From NCBI GenBank assembly GCA_000155715.1, contig DS990599.1:304545-368544 (forward strand): a stretch of 64,000 nt of DNA, written 5' to 3'. Each line of letters begins with the position of its first letter. Position 1 is the stretch's first letter. The DNA comes from a gamma proteobacterium HTCC5015 (GTDB lineage: Bacteria; Pseudomonadota; Gammaproteobacteria; HTCC5015). Shown piece after piece: positions 38,489-47,633 of this stretch. The translations under genes were made by a program, and so were the position numbers. Under the pieces are notes generated by a model, which saw only the letters and a list, made by a program, of their open reading frames with translations, did not search any database and was not told the DNA's origin.

Positions 38489-39805
38489 ATGAGAAAAACT
38501 ATGGATGCAGTTTTAAATCAAATTGACTACGGCATTAAAGGCGCGTTCAGGCTTGGCCAGACGGCGAGCGTGCTATCGGGTACCGGCGTGCGCTGGGCGC
38601 TGGGCGATCGCCCGCCGCTGCCGAAGTTGTTGCGCCAGACCTTTGAGCGACTCGGTTCTACCTATATCAAGCTAGGCCAGTTTGTCGCGAGCTCGCCCTC
38701 GTTGTTCCCCGAGGAGTACGTGCGCGAGTTCGAAGGCTGTTTAGATAAAACGGCCAAACTGCCCTTCCGCTACATCCAAGATATGATCGAGACCGAGTTG
38801 GGTCAGCCCATGGGCGAGGTGTACAGCTGGGTTGATCCCACTCCACTGGCCTCGGCTTCGATTGCCCAAGTTCACGCCGCGCGCCTAAAAAGCGGTGAAG
38901 ATGTGGTCATCAAAGTGCAAAAGCCCGGTGTGAAAAATATCTTGCTCACCGACTTTAACTTTTTGTTGTTTGGTGCGCGTATTCTCGAGCGCCTCGTGCC
39001 GCAAATGAAGCGCGCGTCTTTGGGCGATATCGTGGCGGATATCCAAACGACGATGATGGAAGAGTGCGACTTCTTAAACGAGGCCGAAAATTTAAAAACG
39101 TTCGCTCGCTTCCTAGCGGATACGGGTAACAATGAAGTGGTCTGTCCTAAAGTGTACGACCAAGCAACCAGCTTGCGCGTACTCACCATGGAACGCTTCT
39201 TTGGTGTCCCACTCACCGATTTGGACTCGATTAAACAGCACTCTCAAGATCCTAAAAACACGCTGCTAGTGGCGATGAATACGTGGTTCCAAAGTTTGAT
39301 GATGTGTGAGTTTTTCCACGCCGACGTCCACGCGGGCAATTTGATGGTGCTGGAAGATGGTCGCATCGGTTTTATCGACTTTGGTATTGTCGGCCGAATT
39401 CGCCCCGAAACCTGGGGCGCGGTGACGCAGTTCATCCAAGCCACGAGCAGCCGCAACTTTGATGTGATGGCGAGTTCAATGCTCACTATTGGCATGACGG
39501 ATGAAAAGGTGGATGTGAATCGCTTGGCATCGGATATTCGCGCGGTGTTTGGTCAAGTCGAGCAAATCAGCGACAGTTCCGTGTTGCTGTCGGGCGACGA
39601 GGATCAAGACGTGAATAAACTACTGATGGATATTGTGGCCATCGGTCGCGATCACGGCATCCGCTTTCCGCGGGAGTTTGCTTTGCTGATCAAGCAGTTC
39701 CTCTACTTTGATCGCTACGTCCACATTCTCGCACCTGAGATGGATATGTTCATGGATGATGGTTTGATGATGATGCCCGAGTTCGACAGCTTGACGCAGC
39801 ATTGA
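38489..39805 (+). CDS. ABC1/UbiB-family atypical kinase
   Basis: The product of about 438 residues has the ABC1 kinase set: the KxGQ motif in YIKLGQFVASSPSLFPEEY, ASASIAQVHAARL, the VVIKVQKPG lysine region, the catalytic HADVHAGNLMVLEDG and IDFGIVGR. The family includes UbiB, which supports ubiquinone synthesis, and paralogues of unknown substrate; no ubi genes are adjacent, so the symbol is withheld. The start may be 38489 (MRKTMDAV) or 38501; a longer frame from 38342 is unlikely. Confidence 0.85.
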   Translation: MRKTMDAVLNQIDYGIKGAFRLGQTASVLSGTGVRWALGDRPPLPKLLRQTFERLGSTYIKLGQFVASSPSLFPEEYVREFEGCLDKTAKLPFRYIQDMIETELGQPMGEVYSWVDPTPLASASIAQVHAARLKSGEDVVIKVQKPGVKNILLTDFNFLLFGARILERLVPQMKRASLGDIVADIQTTMMEECDFLNEAENLKTFARFLADTGNNEVVCPKVYDQATSLRVLTMERFFGVPLTDLDSIKQHSQDPKNTLLVAMNTWFQSLMMCEFFHADVHAGNLMVLEDGRIGFIDFGIVGRIRPETWGAVTQFIQATSSRNFDVMASSMLTIGMTDEKVDVNRLASDIRAVFGQVEQISDSSVLLSGDEDQDVNKLLMDIVAIGRDHGIRFPREFALLIKQFLYFDRYVHILAPEMDMFMDDGLMMMPEFDSLTQH

Positions 39806-39822
39806 ACCACGGTATCGAATCG

Positions 39823-39845
39823 GGGCCGCAAAAGCGGCCCTTTTT
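39823..39845 (+). terminator. Rho-independent terminator after the ABC1 kinase gene
   Basis: GGGCCGC, loop AAAA and GCGGCCC form a perfect 7-bp stem followed by five T. Confidence 0.88.
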
Positions 39846-39849
39846 ATGA

Positions 39850-40782
39850 TCAGATAACGGTGCGTGAGCTGTGCCACTGGGCACGCAAATTAAGCAGCAT
39901 AAAAATAATGAATGAAACGCTATAGCTGGCGAGAGCCGTGCTGGCTATAAAAGCGCCACCATAGCGCGGTTCCAGATCGGCAATATTTCCTATAAGCGGC
40001 GTTTCCAGCACAGTGCCTGCGGCGATAGCGCCACCGATGAGGTTGAGGGTAGTGCTGGCGATGAGCCACGGTGGTTTGCGTATGTAAATGCACAAGCCGC
40101 CGATCAGTACTATGATTCCCGCGCTCAACCAAAGCCACTGGCTCGACCAGGTGATTCCCCAGTATTCAATCGTGCGTTGATCGTAAGTGGCTCCGAGCAG
40201 AAATAATATCGCTAAGCCAAAGCTGTACCACATAAGCACTGTTTCAAATAAGTTGCGTGGTCCCGAGTGTACGACCGAGTGAACGTGGAAGCGCTTTAGC
40301 ATGTCGGGGTGAATTAACGCCAATACAGTGAGGCCGGGGGCGATCAGCAAGAAAATCACGATGCAAGCCCGTGCTAGGTTGTTGCACACAGCGATTTCCT
40401 CGGGGCTCATGCGGCCAGTCACTTGTAGGCTGTGATTGATGCCTGGGGCGATCGTCTCCCAAATGGTTAGCAGGTATAGCCCCACGCTAAAGTAAACGAT
40501 AGAGGCGGCGAGTAAGTGACGCCAACTGCCTTTGCTTCGGTTGGCAAAGCTAATGCCAAAGAGGGTGTAGACAATACTGAGCGTAACCAGTATCACGGTG
40601 GGTAAGCTGATCGCACTAGCGCTTGAGGGTGCGAAGTGGAGCTGGACGGCGCTACCCGCTTGAGCCAGTGTGTACGTGATAAAAGCGGAGAGCAACCAAA
40701 GCCCCGCAGAGGCGAGTAGCGTGGTGCTTATGGAGCGGTGAATGGGCTCGATGGGGATCCGCGACAGAGAGTGATATTCCAT
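39850..40782 (-). CDS. multi-pass membrane protein, unknown function
   Basis: The 310-residue product has about eight hydrophobic helices (TLLASAGLWLLSAFITYTLA, TVILVTLSIVYTLFGISFA, IVYFSVGLYLLTIWETIA, ACIVIFLLIAPGLTVLALI, VLMWYSFGLAILFLLGA, WLWLSAGIIVLIGGLCIYI, ALASYSVSFIIFMLLNL). No conserved catalytic pattern was recognised. It ends 4 bp after the kinase terminator and is divergent from the MMPL exporter at 40881. Confidence 0.6.
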   Translation of the reverse strand: MEYHSLSRIPIEPIHRSISTTLLASAGLWLLSAFITYTLAQAGSAVQLHFAPSSASAISLPTVILVTLSIVYTLFGISFANRSKGSWRHLLAASIVYFSVGLYLLTIWETIAPGINHSLQVTGRMSPEEIAVCNNLARACIVIFLLIAPGLTVLALIHPDMLKRFHVHSVVHSGPRNLFETVLMWYSFGLAILFLLGATYDQRTIEYWGITWSSQWLWLSAGIIVLIGGLCIYIRKPPWLIASTTLNLIGGAIAAGTVLETPLIGNIADLEPRYGGAFIASTALASYSVSFIIFMLLNLRAQWHSSRTVI

Positions 40783-40880
40783 GCTGTTTTTGTAAGTCCG
40801 GTGGCTTCGCGGCGTTTGCGTACTTGCGTGTTGCCTTTATCGGGGTCAGTCTAACCCTTTTACACTACGGTAGTTTACTC

Positions 40881-43247
40881 ATGACTCGTCGTTTGGCTCA
40901 ATGGCTAATGCGTTATCGCGTGTGGTTGGCGCTTTTCAGTGTCGTGCTCAGTATCGCCTTTTCTTATGGCGCTCAGCGCGTTTACTTTCAGTCGGACTAC
41001 CGCGTCTTTTTTGCTGAAAGCAATCCACAGCTCAAGGCGCATGAGTTGATTCAGAGCACCTACACAAAGACCGACAATCTATTGTTTGTCGTGGCTCCTG
41101 GCGATGGCGAGGTGTTTAGCCGTGAGGCGCTCTCGGCCGTAGCGCAAATCACGGAGGCGGCGTGGGAAACGCCCTACAGTGTGCGAGTTGACTCGTTGAC
41201 CAACTATCAGCACAGCTATGCCGACGGCGATACACTGGTCGTGGAGGATTTGGTGCCAGACCCCAGTGCACTCGATGCCGATGGCCTTGCCAAGGTGCAC
41301 GATATCGCCTTGTCGGAAAAGCAGTTGCTGCACGCCTTAATTTCAGAGCAGGGGCACGTTACCGGCGTTAATGTCTCACTAGAACTGCCTCCCGTCGCGG
41401 ATGCCGATGCCGATCCCAGTGTGCAAAAAGAGCAGCGTTTAAAACGCGATCACGCCTTTACCGAGGTGGTGGCCTTTGGGCGCCAAGTCCGTGATCAAAT
41501 TCTTGAGCAACACCCCGATTATACGATTCACCTCCTTGGTGTGCCGATTATTAACGAGACCTTTAAGGATGAAGCGGACAGAGACAGCAAAAGCTTAATT
41601 CCTTTGATGTACGGCATGATCATCGTGTTGTTAGCGGTGTTCTTGCGCTCGCTGGGCAGTGTCGTCGGCGTGGTGGCTTTGATTGCGCTATCGACGGCTT
41701 CCTCCATTGGTTTTCTCGGCTGGTGGGGGATCCCGCTTAATCAAGTCAGTGCAATTGCACCGATCATTATTATGACGATTGCCGTTTGCGACTGCGTGCA
41801 CTTGCTGGTGATTTATCTGCGCCAGATGGGGCTAGGAGATAACCGCCTCGCGGCGATGGAAACCAGTTTGACGATTAACATCCAGCCCATTTTTTTAACC
41901 AGCCTAACAACAGCCATTGGCTTCATGAGTTTGTTGTTTTCCGATTCGCCGCCGTTTCAAGAGCTCGGGGTGCTGTGCGCCTTTGGTGTGATGTTGGCGA
42001 TGCTGTTAACACTCACGCTGCTGCCTGCGGTGTCGGTTGCTTTGGTTCGCCGTCGGCGTTTGAGTCAGCAAAAAAATGTGACCTTGATGGAACATCTCGC
42101 CAATTTTGTTATCGCTCGCCCGGGCAAGGTGGCGTTGTTGACGCTAGTGGCCGCTTTGGCACTCGTGGCACAGATGCCACGCAATCAACTCAACGACGAC
42201 ACGGTCAAGTATTTTCAGCCCTCTGTGCCCCTGCGCGATGCAGCGGATTTTTACACGAAGCATCTTTCGGGTTTTGATCGCATTGCCTATTCGCTGAGTT
42301 GTCACGAGGCCGGCTGTGTCAACGACCCGGCGTTTTTGGCCAAGGTGAAAGCCTTTGGCAATTGGTACGCCGAACAAGAGGGCGTGGTGTTTGTAAACAC
42401 CTATGTCGATGTGATCGAAAAGCTCAACAAAAACATGCACGGCGGCGACGAGGACTATTTGCGCTTGCCAGATAGCCAAGCGCTGGCGGCTCAGTATCAG
42501 CTGCTCTATGAAATGTCGCTGCCCTACGGTTTGGATTTAAACAATCAAATCAATTTTGATAAATCCGCTGTGCGCATTTTGTTGCACGTGCGCGAGGCAC
42601 TGCCACAAGATTTGATCGAGCTCGACGACAAGGCTCAGGCTTGGTTCGACGAGCACGCCCCCGAGATGAAAACCCACGGTGCCAGCATTCCCGTCATGTT
42701 TGCCCATATCGGTATGAAAAACATCAACAGCATGATGACGGGCTCGGCTATAGCCTTGATCGGCATTACGATCACGCTTTTAATTGCGCTTCGTTCACTG
42801 CGCTTTGGTTTGTTGAGCTTGTTGCCCAATGCGTTTCCCGCCGGTATGGCGCTTGGCGCTTGGGGGTTGATGGTGGGCGAGGTTAACCTCGCCGTGGCCG
42901 TTGTATTTAGTGTCACGCTCGGGATTGTCGTCGATGATACGGTGCACTTTTTGAGTAAGTATCTGCGTGCTCGGCGCGAGCACGGCGACAGCCCCGAGAC
43001 GGCGGTGCGCTATGCTTTTTCCACGGTGGGTTCTGCACTGTTGGTGACCACTATCGTATTAGCGGTGGGCTTCGGCCTGCTGTTGTTGTCGCGTTTTAAT
43101 GTGAATGCCTACATGGGAGGCATGACCGCCATGACCATCTTGATAGCGGTCGTATTCGATTTCCTTTTCTTGCCCGCTTCTCTGCTCCTCGTCGAGCGCT
43201 GGTTGGGGCGGAGTCAGAGAGACGGAGAATCGCAGGAACAGACCTAG
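40881..43247 (+). CDS. RND-superfamily (MMPL/HpnN-like) exporter
   Basis: The product of about 788 residues has the twelve-helix plan of hydrophobe/amphiphile transporters in two repeats, with the SDYRVFFAES region after helix 1 and the helical blocks MYGMIIVLLAVFLRSLGSVV and IIIMTIAVCDCVHLLVIYL. The second half (SVTLGIVVDDTVHFLSKYL) carries the D pair typical of proton-driven RND proteins. It is smaller than multidrug pumps, as in MMPL and HpnN proteins that export lipids or hopanoids; the cargo is unknown. The start at 40881 is preferred over the frame at 40824. No adaptor is adjacent. Confidence 0.82.
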   Translation: MTRRLAQWLMRYRVWLALFSVVLSIAFSYGAQRVYFQSDYRVFFAESNPQLKAHELIQSTYTKTDNLLFVVAPGDGEVFSREALSAVAQITEAAWETPYSVRVDSLTNYQHSYADGDTLVVEDLVPDPSALDADGLAKVHDIALSEKQLLHALISEQGHVTGVNVSLELPPVADADADPSVQKEQRLKRDHAFTEVVAFGRQVRDQILEQHPDYTIHLLGVPIINETFKDEADRDSKSLIPLMYGMIIVLLAVFLRSLGSVVGVVALIALSTASSIGFLGWWGIPLNQVSAIAPIIIMTIAVCDCVHLLVIYLRQMGLGDNRLAAMETSLTINIQPIFLTSLTTAIGFMSLLFSDSPPFQELGVLCAFGVMLAMLLTLTLLPAVSVALVRRRRLSQQKNVTLMEHLANFVIARPGKVALLTLVAALALVAQMPRNQLNDDTVKYFQPSVPLRDAADFYTKHLSGFDRIAYSLSCHEAGCVNDPAFLAKVKAFGNWYAEQEGVVFVNTYVDVIEKLNKNMHGGDEDYLRLPDSQALAAQYQLLYEMSLPYGLDLNNQINFDKSAVRILLHVREALPQDLIELDDKAQAWFDEHAPEMKTHGASIPVMFAHIGMKNINSMMTGSAIALIGITITLLIALRSLRFGLLSLLPNAFPAGMALGAWGLMVGEVNLAVAVVFSVTLGIVVDDTVHFLSKYLRARREHGDSPETAVRYAFSTVGSALLVTTIVLAVGFGLLLLSRFNVNAYMGGMTAMTILIAVVFDFLFLPASLLLVERWLGRSQRDGESQEQT

Positions 43248-43658
43248 AGCGGTCAGTAGTAGTGCCGCGCTGGCGATAACCGCCACGGGATAGTAGAGGT
43301 TGCCCGCGAGATCGAGCTGGCTGTATTTGATGACCATCAGCAGCCCCTCGAGCACTAGGCCGACGCAGACAATGCTGACAAAGCGAGGCACGGTTCGGCG
43401 CAGCACGGTTGAGATATGCGCTTGGCTCTCGCCGCTGGCATACTCTTCGGTGACAACGAGAGCCAGCTCAAAGACGGCCAGTGCGACCACGGCCATATTG
43501 ATGCTCTTAATCAGGCTTTCGGTGAGGTTTTGCTCGCTAAAAAGCCCGCTGGCCAGTTCGGTAACGGTAATGCCGGCGAGAGCGATTGAGAGCAAAAAGA
43601 AAAACGCGGCAAATAGACCGCCCATGACTTTTCGCCACTGGCGAACGAAAGGGTCCAT
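43059..43658 (-). CDS. integral membrane protein, overlapping its convergent neighbour
   Basis: The 199-residue product has four hydrophobic helices in residues 10-145 (VMGGLFAAFFFLLSIALAGI, SINMAVVALAVFELALVVTE, FVSIVCVGLVLEGLLMVI, YYPVAVIASAALLLTALGLF), then a charged tail. It begins with AAAGGACAAATACA-ATG, a good ribosome binding site. The last 189 bp overlap the end of the MMPL exporter gene on the other strand, so its tail is translated from antisense sequence; the true stop is therefore uncertain in function. The family resembles general stress-type small membrane proteins, unassigned. Confidence 0.65.
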   Translation of the reverse strand: MDPFVRQWRKVMGGLFAAFFFLLSIALAGITVTELASGLFSEQNLTESLIKSINMAVVALAVFELALVVTEEYASGESQAHISTVLRRTVPRFVSIVCVGLVLEGLLMVIKYSQLDLAGNLYYPVAVIASAALLLTALGLFLRFSVSLTPPQPALDEEQRSGQEKEIEYDRYQDGHGGHASHVGIHIKTRQQQQAEAHR

Positions 43659-43909
43659 TGTATTTGTCCTTTTGGTGATTAAAGGGTGGCGCTATCCTAG
43701 CGTCTATCGTGTGTGAAGCGGTTTAAGTTGTGTTTAGAAATGTCAAATGAATGGGGTGCACTACTAGGCGTCTCAACAGATTTTTGACGAGGCGTTTATA
43801 CTATCGCCATATTCGCTGTCGAGAGGACGGCGCCGATGGGTGCTCTAGCGAGTTGATTTTAGCTCGGCGCCCACACTAAATTCTCATCGTTAAAGAGTAA
43901 GGAGCCACC

Positions 43910-46054
43910 GTGGCTAATCAAAACGCATTTTCTGTAGAAGTTCGCAACGATGGAGTTGCTATTGTCACGCTCGACGTCCCCGGCGAGAGCATGAATGTTC
44001 TGAACGCATCTTTTGCCGACGAAGCCTACGCGGTATTGGATCAAGTGGAGAACGATCCCAAGGTCAAAGCCAGTGTTTTCATCAGTGGCAAAGACAGTGG
44101 TTTTATCGCGGGGGCGGACGTCAAAATGTTGCAGGCCACGACCTCGGCTGGTGGCGCTGCTCACATCGCCCGCGTCGGCCAGCTGACCTTCCAAAAAATG
44201 GCCGACAGCAAAAAACCGATTATCGCCGCGATTCACGGCCCCGCGTTGGGTGGCGGTTACGAGCTGGCGCTGGCCTGTCACGGCCGCGTCGCTAGCGATA
44301 GCCGTAAAACGGTTGTCGGTTTGCCGGAGGTCATGCTCGGTGTGTTACCCGGCTCCGGTGGTACTCAGCGCCTGCCTCGTTTAATCGGCCTGCAGCAAGC
44401 GCTGCCTCTGATTTTGCAGGGCAAGCAAGTCAAAGCCTTTAAGGGCGTTAAAAAGGGCATGGTCGACAAGGTCGTGCCCAAAGAGCAGTTACTAGACACG
44501 GCGATTGAAATGGCCTTGGGGATGGTGGGTAAAGTCGACCCCAATCGCTCGGCGGCGAAAAAGGACATTAAAGATCGCCTGTTAGAGGATAACCCGATTG
44601 GTCGAAAAGTGGTGTTCGATCAGGCGCGCAAAATGGTCAAAGCGCAAACCAAGGGTAACTATCCCGCCCCCCTCGCCATTATTGATTGTATTGAGTACGG
44701 GCTGAACAACGGCTTGGAGAAGGGCTTGGTCTATGAGTCCAAGCGTTTTGGCGAGTTGGCCATGACCAAGGTGGCGCGCAACTTGATGCGCGTGTTCTTT
44801 ACCGACCAAGAGTTGGCTCGACACGATTTTACGGGCTCAAAAGGTGCGGACATCCAACAGGTCGGTGTCCTCGGCGGCGGCCTCATGGGGGCGGGTATTG
44901 GCACGGTGAGCCTGTTCAATGCCAAAAAGTCGGTGATTATCAAAGATCGTGACGAGAAGGGCATTGGCAACGCCAATCAACACATCAAAGATGCCGCTGA
45001 TAAGAAGCTGAAATTTCAGGGGATTACCGAACAGGAGCACAGAGAGCTGCTGTCGAAATATCAAGGTGTGATTGAATACGAGCCGCTCAAGGACTGCGAC
45101 ATTATTGTCGAGGCGGTATTTGAAAATCTCGAGCTCAAGCATCAGATGATTCAAGATGTTGAGGCGAACTGCAAAGACGATGTCGTGTTCGCCACCAATA
45201 CGTCTTCACTGCCTCTAAAAGATATTGCCGCAGCGGCCAAGCGCCCCGAGCAAGTGGTGGCAATGCACTACTTTTCGCCGGTAGAAAAAATGCCACTGCT
45301 GGAAATCGTCAAGCACGATAAGACGGCGGACTGGGTGGTCTCGACGGCGGTCGATCTGGGTCGCGCCCAAGGTAAAAAAGTGATTGTGGTCAAAGATGGT
45401 GCGGGCTTCTATGTCAACCGCATGCTGTTCCCCTACGCCAACGAGATTGCTTGGATGGCGATGGAGGGCGTGCCGCTCGACCAACTCGATAAGGCGATGG
45501 TCAAGGCGGGGTTCCCCGTGGGACCGATTTCTCTGCTAGACGAAGTGGGCGTCGATGTGGCGGGCAAGGTACAGCCTAACCTGTTAGCTCAATTCGGTGA
45601 GCGTTTCGAGGCGCCGGATATGTCGCAGAAACTGCTCGACGCCAACCGCCTCGGCCGCAAGACCAAGAAGGGTATGTACCTCTACGATCAAGAGACGGGC
45701 AAAAAACTCAAAGAAATTGATCCAGCGGTTTATACTCTGTTGGGCGTTGAGCCCAATAAAAAGATCAGCGATGCAGAAATTAGACGTCGCTCTTTACTGC
45801 CCCTGCTCAACGAAGCAGTGCGCTGTTTAGAGGATGGCACCATTACCTCGCCACGCGATGGCGATCTCGGTGCGATTTTCGGTATTGGCTTTATTCCCTT
45901 CTCGGGTGGGCCGTTCCGCATGATCGATGCCATGGGAGCGGGGGCTGTGGTCAACTCCCTACAGCGCTACGAAGAGCTCTATGGCATGCGTTTTACACCG
46001 TGCGATATGCTGCTGGACTATGCGCGCAATGCCAAAACGTTTTACGAATCGTAA
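43910..46054 (+). CDS. fadJ: 3-hydroxyacyl-CoA dehydrogenase/enoyl-CoA hydratase (FadJ-type)
   Basis: The 714-residue bifunctional protein, the length of E. coli FadJ, has an N-terminal crotonase domain (HGPALGGGYELALACHGRVA; the two catalytic glutamates in GYELAL and GLPEVMLGVLPGSGG) and a C-terminal NAD dehydrogenase domain (VGVLGGGLMGAGIGTVSLF, HYFSPVEKMPLLEIV). It oxidises fatty-acid acyl-CoA intermediates. The start is a GTG with AAGGAGCCACC. No thiolase gene follows, so FadI/FadA must be elsewhere. A strong terminator follows. Confidence 0.9.
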   Translation: MANQNAFSVEVRNDGVAIVTLDVPGESMNVLNASFADEAYAVLDQVENDPKVKASVFISGKDSGFIAGADVKMLQATTSAGGAAHIARVGQLTFQKMADSKKPIIAAIHGPALGGGYELALACHGRVASDSRKTVVGLPEVMLGVLPGSGGTQRLPRLIGLQQALPLILQGKQVKAFKGVKKGMVDKVVPKEQLLDTAIEMALGMVGKVDPNRSAAKKDIKDRLLEDNPIGRKVVFDQARKMVKAQTKGNYPAPLAIIDCIEYGLNNGLEKGLVYESKRFGELAMTKVARNLMRVFFTDQELARHDFTGSKGADIQQVGVLGGGLMGAGIGTVSLFNAKKSVIIKDRDEKGIGNANQHIKDAADKKLKFQGITEQEHRELLSKYQGVIEYEPLKDCDIIVEAVFENLELKHQMIQDVEANCKDDVVFATNTSSLPLKDIAAAAKRPEQVVAMHYFSPVEKMPLLEIVKHDKTADWVVSTAVDLGRAQGKKVIVVKDGAGFYVNRMLFPYANEIAWMAMEGVPLDQLDKAMVKAGFPVGPISLLDEVGVDVAGKVQPNLLAQFGERFEAPDMSQKLLDANRLGRKTKKGMYLYDQETGKKLKEIDPAVYTLLGVEPNKKISDAEIRRRSLLPLLNEAVRCLEDGTITSPRDGDLGAIFGIGFIPFSGGPFRMIDAMGAGAVVNSLQRYEELYGMRFTPCDMLLDYARNAKTFYES

Positions 46055-46071
46055 AATCGGTTCAGCGCATC

Positions 46072-46100
46072 AAAAAAGGCCGACATCGTCGGCCTTTTTT
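46072..46100 (+). terminator. Rho-independent terminator after fadJ
   Basis: AAAAAAGGCCGAC and GTCGGCCTTTTTT form a 13-bp stem with a 3-nt loop; the terminal A/T pairs merge with the T-run. Confidence 0.9.
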
Positions 46101-46132
46101 GTGTCTATGGAATTTGAGGCATTTCGAGCCGT

Positions 46133-46543
46133 TTACAGTGGTTGCCCAAGCTCTTTGCACTTTTTGTTGAGCCAGACAATGGCCGCCTCTTGGTTTCTAA
46201 AGGCCTTAAATGGAAAAGGTGGGCGGTGAATTTCGTAGAGGTGACTTAAATACTCTTCTAGGCGAGTCTGTACCACAGCGGCCATGCACAGACAGTGGTC
46301 GGCAAAGGGGCTATGGGTGGATTCGCGAGCGGCTTGGTAGTCGAGCCCGAGGATATTGTTGCCGTAAATCAGCATCGGTGCTTTGCGGTCGTAGCCTAGG
46401 ATATCGCGGTTGCGATGGGCCATTTCTATGACGCGCTCGCGGGTGATTTTTTGGTAGTGCCCTTGGTTTAAATGCACGACCCCACTGTTGTCTAGAAAGA
46501 CACTCAATTGGTGGGCAGCAGAACCAGGGGTAGATGAGCTCAA
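46133..46543 (-). CDS. small protein of unknown function
   Basis: The 136-residue product has no signal peptide or membrane helix. It has mixed alpha/beta features (SVFLDNSGVVHLNQGHYQKIT, APMLIYGNNILGLDYQAARE, KAFRNQEAAIVWLNKKCKELG) that resemble STAS/SpoIIAA-like proteins, in which a final helix follows a NQEAAIVWL-type strand. That placement is tentative. It faces fadJ convergently. Confidence 0.5.
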   Translation of the reverse strand: MSSSTPGSAAHQLSVFLDNSGVVHLNQGHYQKITRERVIEMAHRNRDILGYDRKAPMLIYGNNILGLDYQAARESTHSPFADHCLCMAAVVQTRLEEYLSHLYEIHRPPFPFKAFRNQEAAIVWLNKKCKELGQPL

Positions 46544-46725
46544 AATTACAACCTTGAATGGGATCGCTCTACGGCGCTTTTAATAAATCCAACTAACAGA
46601 CATTCAAGAGGGATATTGAGTCATTGTCAAATGATTGGCGTGTGCTTGCTGTTTTGCCATCTATTTTCAGCGCTCGCCGAGTTCGCTGATACAATCTCGA
46701 TAGGTATTAAAAGGTAGATTCCATT

Positions 46726-47538
46726 TTGACAATTTCAGATCCGAAGCATTTTCACTGCGAGCTCGAAGTGACCAGCGAGGATTGGTCTCAGGCCATTCTC
46801 TTTCTCGACGAGCATTTGCCGCTGTCTAAGTCGCGCATAAAATCGGCCATGAATGCAGGGGCGGTTTGGCTGTTACGCGGCGCCTCTCAAGAGCGTTTAC
46901 GGCGAGCTAAGGCGGAGTTGCTGCCAGGGGATCGCGTGGCAGTGTTTTACAATGAAGCGCTGATTCAAATGCCGCTGTTGGGACTGGAGTTGGTCGCGGA
47001 TAGAACACACTACAGTCTGTGGCAAAAGCCCGAAGGCATGATGTCGGAAGGCGACGAGTGGGGCGACTGGCAAGCCTTAGATCGACAGGTATGGCTGCAC
47101 TTTGAGCGTCAGCGCGAGGTGTTGGTGCTATTCGCTTTGGCTCAAGAAGTGGGCGGTATCGTGTTGGTGGCTCACAACCGTCGAGCGGCGGCGGATTTAT
47201 CGGCGCTTGAAGAGGCGGGTAAGATCACTCGCCACTATCGTCTAGAAGTCTTGGGGGAGACGCCGCCAAGTGGCTCTATTAACGAGCACAGCGAGTATCG
47301 ACGTATCGATTATCTAACGGCGCTCAATGCGAGTGTGCTTGCTGTGCAGTCGACGCGCGGTACAGAAGATCCGCTGCGGGAGCGCTTAGCGGCGATGGGG
47401 CACCCCGTTTTGGGAGATGATGTCTATGGGCGCCAAGACTACCGCGATCACTTGCACTTAAAAGGCGTGGGCCTTGCCTTCACGTGTCCCTTTTCGGGGG
47501 AGTCTGTGCATTTTGGCCGCACAGACGATGCAGCCTAG
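46726..47538 (+). CDS. RluA-like pseudouridine synthase without the catalytic aspartate
   Basis: The 270-residue product has an S4-like RNA-binding start (ILFLDEHLPLSKSRIKSAMNAGAVWL) and the RluA-type core (HYSLWQKPEGMMSEG, RHYRLEVLG, GHPVLGDDVYGR, LHLKGVGLAF). The catalytic HRLDxxTSG is replaced by FALAQEVGG, so the aspartate that attacks uridine is an alanine, and the later GRTHQIR becomes RGTEDPLR. It is probably not a pseudouridine synthase and may bind RNA. The start is taken at TTG 46726 after AAAAGGTAG; it leads the MCE transport genes. Confidence 0.75.
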   Translation: MTISDPKHFHCELEVTSEDWSQAILFLDEHLPLSKSRIKSAMNAGAVWLLRGASQERLRRAKAELLPGDRVAVFYNEALIQMPLLGLELVADRTHYSLWQKPEGMMSEGDEWGDWQALDRQVWLHFERQREVLVLFALAQEVGGIVLVAHNRRAAADLSALEEAGKITRHYRLEVLGETPPSGSINEHSEYRRIDYLTALNASVLAVQSTRGTEDPLRERLAAMGHPVLGDDVYGRQDYRDHLHLKGVGLAFTCPFSGESVHFGRTDDAA

Positions 47539-47633
47539 TGCGGTGTACTCTCAGATTTTGGAGGTGGGATTCCAAACGGCATCGCAGTATAGTGATGTCA
47601 GCAGCGCTGGGGGGGCGTTGCTGGACAGGATAA

